From positions 1-44,677 of the forward strand of contig CAIPEX010000016.1 in the NCBI GenBank assembly GCA_903864185.1: DNA of 44,677 bases, given 5' to 3'. The position numbers and the translations under genes were made by a program. Below, piece by piece: positions 39,563-44,677 of the stretch (the stretch's first letter is position 1; the number at the start of each line of letters is the position of its first letter). The DNA is from an uncultured Chloroflexota bacterium. GTDB taxonomy: Bacteria > Chloroflexota > Limnocylindria > Limnocylindrales > Limnocylindraceae. The notes under the pieces were generated by a model. The model was not told where the DNA came from. It saw only the letters and a list, made by a program, of their open reading frames with translations, and did no database searches.

Positions 39563-40734
39563 TGCGCGGTGGCGGGACGCTCTCGGCGCTCATGACGAGC
39601 GCTATTCTCGTTGTTGCGGCGTGCCGCCCTTCGATTGGAGAGCCGACGCCGTCGGCATCTTCAATTGCTGGCGATCTCGTACCGTCGCACGAGGTGAGCG
39701 TGTCAATCTCTCTTCCAGAAGGGAGCTCCACGCTCGCTGCGGCCATCGCCGTAGCGGCGGGTTCTGAATCGCTCGGCGGGTCTCAGATCAGCGTCTCCAC
39801 CTTCACGCCATTTGCCGGCGAAGATCAGTTCCAGTCCGGTCATCGCGAGGACCAGATTGATCTCTATCTGGCGACTGCTGGAGCGGTGCTGAGCGCGCAG
39901 GAGTCGGGCGAGACCGCAGATGATTTGGTGCAAATCGCCGGTTACCAAACACGCGACTTTCGCTCTTTGATCTCGTACACCAGCAGTAAGCTCTCCTCAA
40001 TTACGAGAGGCCCGATTCTAGTGCAAGGGCGCCCAGGTGATGAATTGGGCCTTCTCGCCGTCCTTGCCAGCCAAGAGATGGCCAACCCCGGGAGCACCCC
40101 TGACACAAAGGATTTGACCTTCCTCTACTCTTCTGATCCCTCGGCGCCGTTTGACATCACACCGCTCGTTGACGGTACAGCGACAACCGCCTGGGTCACT
40201 GATTTTGACGGACTGGCACGGGCCTATGAAGCGTATCGCGCCAAAAATGGAATCCAATATGGCCTCAATGGAGTCAAGCGCATCCTTACGACAAGTGCCG
40301 AAAGCTCAATCGCTGGTGCTGGGCTGTGGGCGCACAAAATCGATCTGGAAAACCAAGACTTACTGATCTCAACGGCGGCATTTCTCATCGCTCTTGGTGA
40401 TGGTGCGGCTTCGTGCCGCGATAGCGCACTCGATTGCGCTGGCGTAGTTGAAGGCAACGGGCTCTCCGATCGGTTTGGTGACTCACTCATCTGGTCCATC
40501 AACGAAGTAAATCGCACAATGTGGCCAGCATCAAATGGCCTCTTCTTTGTGAATACTTCTGCGATCGACGTTGCGATTTCTGCGGCAACCGCAAGTGGAT
40601 GGACCGTGTCAGTCGAGAGCACCGACCTCGTTGATCTACAGGCGTACCAACTAGCCATTGATCATCTGCCCGCGGCGCTTGATCTCACGGGCGCAGCTTG
40701 GTCGCCGATTGAGGTGATCCTCCCGCTTGACTAG
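39562..40734 (+). CDS. Pst-operon lipoprotein with solute-binding-like domain
   Basis: The 390-residue protein begins with a lipoprotein signal (SALMTSAILVVAAC, lipobox VAAC). A Pro/Ser spacer (RPSIGEPTPSASS) precedes an alpha/beta domain resembling type II solute-binding proteins of the NMT1/SsuA kind. Examples are VSVSISLPEGSSTLAAAIAVAAG, QIDLYLATAGAVLSAQESG, GPILVQGRPGDELGLLAVLASQEM and TPLVDGTATTAWVTDFDGLARAYEAYR. It is not a PstS paralogue that I can recognise, since the phosphate-site motifs are absent. The TGATG overlap with pstB makes translational coupling and a role in phosphate uptake or sensing likely. The ligand is unknown. Confidence 0.75.
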   Translation: MRGGGTLSALMTSAILVVAACRPSIGEPTPSASSIAGDLVPSHEVSVSISLPEGSSTLAAAIAVAAGSESLGGSQISVSTFTPFAGEDQFQSGHREDQIDLYLATAGAVLSAQESGETADDLVQIAGYQTRDFRSLISYTSSKLSSITRGPILVQGRPGDELGLLAVLASQEMANPGSTPDTKDLTFLYSSDPSAPFDITPLVDGTATTAWVTDFDGLARAYEAYRAKNGIQYGLNGVKRILTTSAESSIAGAGLWAHKIDLENQDLLISTAAFLIALGDGAASCRDSALDCAGVVEGNGLSDRFGDSLIWSINEVNRTMWPASNGLFFVNTSAIDVAISAATASGWTVSVESTDLVDLQAYQLAIDHLPAALDLTGAAWSPIEVILPLD

Positions 40735-40871
40735 CGAGCGAGTTCTGTAGGATTTGAGGCACGCGGTCCTGATAAAAGGCGCCACAGTTCCCTTTGCAGG
40801 TTTCATGCGCAACATATCGCTAAGACGATGATCTTGGCTTTGACCTCTACTATCGAGTGAGGGTCCACTCC

Positions 40872-41570
40872 TTAAGGGTTAAGGTCCTCCACCTCTCCTG
40901 AGGAGAGGAAGACGATATCCTCGGCGATATTCGTCACCCGGTCACCAATGCGTTCGAGGTAGTGACCAGCGAAGAGGGCACCAGTCCCCGTCTCAATTTT
41001 TTCAGGATCGTCGCGCATCGCCTTGAGCACCTGCTCAAAGATGCGTCGGTAGATCGCATCAACCTCGTCATCCCGGCGTGCCACGTCACGTGCAGCGTCA
41101 ACATTGCTATCAACGAGAGCGCGAATGATCTCTTTTACCTGGTCGGCGACGAGTCGACCCAGCTCGGGGATCTCGCCATCGTCCTTCAGGTGGGGGAACG
41201 GCGCCATGCGCTGGGCCTGCTTTGCCACCGAGGCTGCATGGTCGCCCATGCGCTCCAGCTCATAGGAGACATGATCGAGCGTCAAGAGGTACCGCAGGTC
41301 ACGCGCGACCGGACTCTGCAGTGCGATCACGTCGGCGATCGCAGATGTTGCGTGGCGCTGCAACTCATTGATTTGGGTATCGGTCTTAATAACCTTGAGG
41401 GCAGCTTCAGCGTCATGGTTCGCGAAGGCGGCAATTGCAGCGTGGATCTGCCCCTCTACGAGCATTCCCATGCGAAGAACATCGTCTTTGATCTCTGCAA
41501 GCGCAGAGTCGAACCCTGGTCGACTGGCGTGCGTGAGGTCTTTTGGATCAATATTTGCCATATCGGACAT
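40872..41570 (-). CDS. phoU: Phosphate uptake regulator PhoU
   Basis: The 232-residue protein consists of two similar three-helix bundles, each with a PhoU metal motif: DHVSYELERMGDHAASVAKQA and GHYLERIGDRVTNIAEDIVFL. PhoU mediates between Pst and the PhoR kinase and turns the regulon off when phosphate is plentiful. It has a strong SD (AAGGAGG) and a Pho box of its own upstream. It is convergent with the pst operon rather than the last gene of it, as in Escherichia coli. The 137-bp gap to the lipoprotein gene contains no clear terminator or ORF. Confidence 0.95.
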   Translation of the reverse strand: MSDMANIDPKDLTHASRPGFDSALAEIKDDVLRMGMLVEGQIHAAIAAFANHDAEAALKVIKTDTQINELQRHATSAIADVIALQSPVARDLRYLLTLDHVSYELERMGDHAASVAKQAQRMAPFPHLKDDGEIPELGRLVADQVKEIIRALVDSNVDAARDVARRDDEVDAIYRRIFEQVLKAMRDDPEKIETGTGALFAGHYLERIGDRVTNIAEDIVFLSSGEVEDLNP

Positions 41571-41593
41571 TCTGCCTCCTTGCGTTGGTCTCC

Positions 41594-41657
41594 ATCATAG
41601 CCTGTTGGCAGACCAAAATCTAGAAGCGCCGCCGCAGTTCGTTACCAGAATGTTAAT
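41594..41657 (-). promoter_or_regulatory. Pho box and -10 of phoU
   Basis: On the minus strand two 11-base units, ATTAACATTCT and GGTAACGAACT (41657 to 41636), match the pstS box units, and TATGAT (41599-41594) lies 36 bases further on as a -10. The gap to PhoU holds only these and the SD. Confidence 0.6.
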
Positions 41658-41670
41658 GCTGCCGACGTTG

Positions 41671-42366
41671 CTACGCGTCGTTGCGGGCGATATATCCGAC
41701 GCCTCGAACCGTTTGGAGCAGGGTTGGATTTGCCGAATCCACTTCGATGAGTTCGCGCAGCGCATGCATATGTACGTCAACGGTGCGGGTCTCGCCGGGA
41801 TAGTCCGTACCCCACACGCGGGCGAGCAGCTGTTCGCGCGTGAAGACCTGCCCCCGGTGCTCAAGGAGGAATGCGAGCAACTGGAAGGCTCGGGGTTTTA
41901 GCGGTAGCACCTCTCCCGCACGGGTGACACGGTGGCCAGCAAGGTCAATCTGCACCGCGCCGAAGTCAATGATGTTCTTCTCCGACGAGGCCGATGCAGG
42001 GTCGATCCTGCGCAGTACTGCGCGGACGCGTGCACTCAACTCGCGCAAGCTGAAGGGCTTCGTCACGTAGTCATCGGCGCCAACTTCAAGGCCGAGAACC
42101 TTGTCGAGCTCCGCGTCGCGGGCGGTCAAGAGGATGATCGGCGTCTTCGACTCTGCGCGGATCAGCCTGCATACCTCCACGCCAGAGAGCCCCGGCATCA
42201 TGATGTCGAGAATGACCAGGTCGGGCCTCCCCTCGCGAAAGGCTGCAAGCCCGGATGCCCCGTCGCTCGCTTCGAGGACCTTGTAACCCTCGCTCACAAG
42301 CGCCTCCGCGACAGATGTGCGGATAACGGGCTCGTCGTCAACCACGAGGATAGATTGGCGCAACAT
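41671..42366 (-). CDS. phoB: OmpR-family response regulator (PhoB/RegX3-like)
   Basis: The 231-residue regulator has the receiver pocket VVDDEP, phospho-acceptor Asp54 (LVILDIMMPG) and Lys in DYVTKPFSLREL. A winged-helix domain follows (LPLKPRAFQLLAFLLEHRGQVFTREQLLARVWGTDYPGETRTVDVHMHALRELI). Its position between phoU and phoR makes it the phosphate regulator that should bind the 11-base boxes. The ATG at 42366 is eight bases after TATACT and has no SD. phoR is divergent, sharing the -10 region. Confidence 0.93.
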   Translation of the reverse strand: MLRQSILVVDDEPVIRTSVAEALVSEGYKVLEASDGASGLAAFREGRPDLVILDIMMPGLSGVEVCRLIRAESKTPIILLTARDAELDKVLGLEVGADDYVTKPFSLRELSARVRAVLRRIDPASASSEKNIIDFGAVQIDLAGHRVTRAGEVLPLKPRAFQLLAFLLEHRGQVFTREQLLARVWGTDYPGETRTVDVHMHALRELIEVDSANPTLLQTVRGVGYIARNDA

Positions 42367-42373
42367 GCATGGT

Positions 42374-42380
42374 TAGTATA
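42374..42380. promoter_or_regulatory. Symmetric -10 shared by divergent phoB and phoR
   Basis: TAGTATA reads TAGTAT on the plus strand (phoR) and TATACT on the minus strand (phoB). The whole intergenic space is 37 bp. Only one polymerase can occupy it at a time, so expression of the two genes may be mutually limiting. Confidence 0.5.
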
Positions 42381-42403
42381 GGCAGAGAAGAAGAAGGGGT
42401 TGT

Positions 42404-43591
42404 ATGGAACCACTTGTCGTCGTCTCTGCTGCGCTGATCGCCATCGTGCTGGCTGCTCTGGTGTGGCGCGCCGGCCTGCGTCGCGGGCGAAGCATTGCGC
42501 ACGAAGCCGCGAGCTATAACGCACGCGGCGTGGCTGCCGACCTCGGCGGCGCCGTAGCGCGTGCGACTGACGCACGCGATGACACCTCTGCGTTGGCGGC
42601 TGGCATCGGCAGCGGACTCATCAAGCTCGACGGCGATCTTCGTGTTACTGCGGCCAACGAGCTCGCACACACGATCCTCGGTCGACCAGCCGGATCGCTG
42701 CTCGGCAAGAGCACACTCGAAGCATTCGTTGACATCCATATCGAAGAGTTCATTCAGCAGGCTGTCGCGCTCATTGCGCCAACAAGCAGAGAAGATTTCA
42801 GCATTGGCCGCGGGAGAACCTGCATGGTGACGGTCATCCCGATTCCAGCAAAGGGGTACTGGGTGTTCATCCGCGAGACATCAGAGCTCACGCGCTTGCG
42901 CCGAATTCGCACGGAGTTTGTCGAGAACCTCTCCCATGAGTTGCGCACGCCCGTCACTGCGATCGGGCTCCTCTCAGAGCTGCTGGCCAGCGACACTGCC
43001 ACTCCAGGTTCAACATCTGAAAAAACTCGTGAGCGCATTCTCCAGATTGAATCTGAGGCAATCCACCTCGGCCAGATGATCAACGAGCTCTTAGACCTCG
43101 CCCGCATCGAGAGCGGCGAGGGGATGTCGATGAACGACACGATCGATCTCGATGCTGTTGTGCGCTCGTCTGTTGATCGGCTTCAGCCGTTTGCCAATCA
43201 GGCACGCGTGAAGATCGCTTCTCACTCTATCGGTGCGGTGCCGCTTGGTAGAGAGGGGAACGCAACCCGACTCGCTCAGGCAATCGTCAACCTACTCCAC
43301 AACGCGATCAAGTTCTCGCCCCCTGAAAGCACCGTAGAGGTGCAGACGTCACAGTCACCCGACGAGGTGCGGATCACCGTTACAGACCACGGCGTCGGGA
43401 TTTCGCGGGCCGACCTCGATCGCATCTTCGAGCGCTTCTATGTTGCGGACCGGGCGCGCTCAAAGGGGGGTGGCACCGGCCTCGGCCTCTCGATCGCACG
43501 CCACATCGTTGAGGCACATGGCGGCACGATTCAGGCCAGCTCGAATCTCGGTGAAGGCTCTACGTTTACGGTTGCGTTGCCGCGGCGCTAA
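42404..43591 (+). CDS. phoR: Sensor histidine kinase (PhoR/SenX3-like)
   Basis: The 395-residue kinase has one N-terminal helix (VVVSAALIAIVLAALVW), a PAS-like domain (about 62-160, including GLIKLDGDLRVTAANELAHTILGRPAG), HisKA with FVENLSHELRTPVTA (His178) and a HATPase domain (NLLHNAIKFSPPEST, DHGVGISRADLDRIFERFYVADRARSKGGGTGLGLSIARHIVEAHGG). Without a real periplasmic sensor it fits the PhoR/SenX3 type, which reads phosphate through the Pst-PhoU complex. AAGGGG precedes the ATG. It is divergent from phoB, whereas the two normally share an operon. Confidence 0.92.
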   Translation: MEPLVVVSAALIAIVLAALVWRAGLRRGRSIAHEAASYNARGVAADLGGAVARATDARDDTSALAAGIGSGLIKLDGDLRVTAANELAHTILGRPAGSLLGKSTLEAFVDIHIEEFIQQAVALIAPTSREDFSIGRGRTCMVTVIPIPAKGYWVFIRETSELTRLRRIRTEFVENLSHELRTPVTAIGLLSELLASDTATPGSTSEKTRERILQIESEAIHLGQMINELLDLARIESGEGMSMNDTIDLDAVVRSSVDRLQPFANQARVKIASHSIGAVPLGREGNATRLAQAIVNLLHNAIKFSPPESTVEVQTSQSPDEVRITVTDHGVGISRADLDRIFERFYVADRARSKGGGTGLGLSIARHIVEAHGGTIQASSNLGEGSTFTVALPRR

Positions 43592-44092
43592 TCAGCGCTC
43601 GTCGTTGTACGTCCACACATCGATTGCATCAAGGTCAACGGTTGTGATGCCATGTGCTGCGAGCGCACCGGCAATCTGCGCGCGGTGCTCGGTTGCATGG
43701 TGCACCGCCTGGTTGATGAGGACCCAACGCGGCACCGAGAGCGACTCGCCGCTGAATGAGATCCACTGAAGGACCTCGGCACCTGGAAGATGCGCGGCCG
43801 CCCGGAGGCGCGTATCGGCAGCGGCAAGTGCCGCGCCGAGCGCTGCGAGGTCTGCTCCGCTCACCGGCAGTTCGCGCTTCTCTGCACGCGGTTCGCCATA
43901 GAGCCGCTGTGCGTAGTTTTCTGCTGCCGTTGTGACGTGGTGCGCGATCGCCCCAACGCTCCACTCAGATCCAGGCGCAGTGTGCGCGAGCGCCTCGGGG
44001 GTCAACGCAGCCAACTTGCCGAAAAGGTCGGCATTCGCCCACGCCATGTGGCCGAGCATCTGGTCGAGCGTTGTTTCAGGCATCTGATCCAT
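43592..44092 (-). CDS. DinB-family four-helix protein
   Basis: The 166-residue protein matches DinB/YfiT-like putative metal-dependent enzymes: the first helix with MLGHMAWANADLF, SEWSVGAIAHHVTTAAENY (first His) and PRWVLINQAVHHATEHRAQIAGAL (second and third His). These three His residues form the family metal site. Some relatives are thiol-dependent S-transferases, but the substrate here is unknown. The ATG at 44092 is exactly six bases after TAATCT, with no SD. It abuts phoR in convergent orientation. Confidence 0.88.
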   Translation of the reverse strand: MDQMPETTLDQMLGHMAWANADLFGKLAALTPEALAHTAPGSEWSVGAIAHHVTTAAENYAQRLYGEPRAEKRELPVSGADLAALGAALAAADTRLRAAAHLPGAEVLQWISFSGESLSVPRWVLINQAVHHATEHRAQIAGALAAHGITTVDLDAIDVWTYNDER

Positions 44093-44104
44093 TCGCAGAG
44101 ATTA
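44093..44104 (-). promoter_or_regulatory. Leaderless promoter overlapping the nhaA stop (TAATCT, 6 nt to ATG)
   Basis: Minus strand: TAATCT, CTGCGA, ATG at 44092. The TAA of the -10 box is the nhaA stop codon (44104-44102). Confidence 0.6.
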
Positions 44105-44677
44105 GCGCCTTCGACGTGGCACCGCTCTCCGTGAACGCGTTCGTACCCGGAGCACGATCGCAGAGAGTGCAGCTGCCATGAACGACGCCGCGAGTACGCC
44201 AACCTTTGCTGCACCAAGTGACGCGGGATCAGTAAACGCGAGTTCACCAATGAGTAGCGCAACGGTGAAGCCGATCCCTCCGAGGGTGCCAACGATCGCG
44301 ATGTCGATCCACTCCACGCCGTTGGGGAGCCGAGCACCGGCGAGTGCCGCCATCAGGCGCGCGGTGATGAAGATGCCGAGCGGCTTGCCAACAAATAGCC
44401 CAACGACGATGCCGAGGAAGATTGGAGAGTCGATCTGGGCCGCGCCACTCAGTGTGCGGAGATCAACTCCGGCCGCAAAGAGGGCAAACGATGGGACCGC
44501 GACCCCCGCGCTGAACGGGTGGAGGCGTCGAGATACTCGCGCAGCAGGCGCACGCTCTTCGCGCGGATCTCTTCGTACCCGCGTCAAGAGGCCGAGCACA
44601 ACGCCAGCGACCGTTGGATGGATACCAGCGTTATGAACGGCAAGCCAGGCGCAGAGCGCCAGCGGGAGGTAGATGAG
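44102..44677 (-). CDS. nhaA: Na+/H+ antiporter NhaA, C-terminal part (5' end outside window)
   Basis: The frame is open to the window edge, giving about 191 C-terminal residues. The blocks WLAVHNAGIHPTVAGVVLGLL, FSAGVAVPSFALFAAGVDL, IVVGLFVGKPLGIFITARL and VGTLGGIGFTVALLIGELAF are those of helices VIII-XII of NhaA. NhaA exchanges two protons for one sodium to keep pH and salt balance. The ion-binding Asp pair lies in the missing part. The C-terminus is a short Arg-rich tail. The stop codon is part of the DinB promoter. Confidence 0.93.
   Translation of the reverse strand, partial: LIYLPLALCAWLAVHNAGIHPTVAGVVLGLLTRVRRDPREERAPAARVSRRLHPFSAGVAVPSFALFAAGVDLRTLSGAAQIDSPIFLGIVVGLFVGKPLGIFITARLMAALAGARLPNGVEWIDIAIVGTLGGIGFTVALLIGELAFTDPASLGAAKVGVLAASFMAAALSAIVLRVRTRSRRAVPRRRR

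Noticed and set aside
1-44677. CRISPR array, transposase, phage genes or rRNA
   Set aside because: No regularly spaced repeats, no transposase or integrase motifs and no rRNA segments were seen.

Overview
The window is a densely packed bacterial chromosome segment of roughly 60% GC by eye, with small intergenic gaps and frequent ATGA/GTGA overlaps. It carries no rRNA, phage genes, transposase or CRISPR array. The gene set is mostly housekeeping and envelope functions: argS, folC, a folP-folB fusion, galU plus a PASTA kinase, a three-subunit Pnt transhydrogenase, an HtrA stress operon and the full Pst/Pho regulon. The split pntA, the PASTA kinase and the many leaderless starts point to a Chloroflexota or Actinomycetota lineage. 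I favour a Chloroflexota of the freshwater Limnocylindria type, but the phylum is an inference and no 16S is present.

Layout. 1-472: 3' end of a glutamate formimidoyltransferase-like gene. 469-5885 (mostly minus): two small overlapping hypotheticals, a degenerate metallo-beta-lactamase-fold protein, argS, a divergent small membrane-anchored protein, a second MBL-fold hydrolase and a PHP phosphatase. 5887-8196: tRNA-Glu and four small or medium hypotheticals. 8234-10871: galU and a Ser/Thr kinase with three PASTA repeats. 10868-15234: a zinc-ribbon protein, an Ig-like membrane-anchored protein, and divergently folC and folP-folB. 15240-18927 (minus): response regulator, histidine kinase and HtrA, arranged like mycobacterial mprA-mprB-pepD. 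18970-25149: malic enzyme, pntAA-pntAB-pntB, an SdpI-like protein and a YhfC-type membrane protein. 25103-27861: VanY-like peptidase, a Met/His-rich secreted protein and TerC. 27939-31172: tRNA-Thr, a YcnI/YcnJ copper locus, and a second, broken copy of the tRNA-Thr promoter and 5' half. 31242-35002: DUF4188 protein, MFS transporter, DUF1003 protein, isochorismatase-like hydrolase and a Pr6Pr-like membrane protein. 35146-43591: Pho box, pstSCAB, an extra lipoprotein, phoU, phoB and a divergent phoR. 43592-44677: DinB-like protein and the 3' part of nhaA.

How it works together. The right third is a phosphate-starvation module. PhoR and PhoB probably act through 11-bp direct-repeat Pho boxes in front of pstS and phoU, and an extra solute-binding-like lipoprotein sits at the end of the pst operon. 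The malic enzyme and transhydrogenase genes together could supply NADPH. The RR-HK-HtrA operon probably handles envelope protein stress.

The most striking general signal is promoter architecture. At least a dozen first genes have a TANNNT-like -10 box exactly six bases before the start codon and no Shine-Dalgarno sequence, which predicts leaderless mRNAs. Operon-internal genes more often have an SD sequence or a stop/start overlap. The most unusual local signal is the 65-bp direct repeat, made of the tRNA-Thr promoter plus its 5' half, that flanks the copper locus. Its second copy looks like an interrupted or miniaturised tRNA gene that keeps its promoter.
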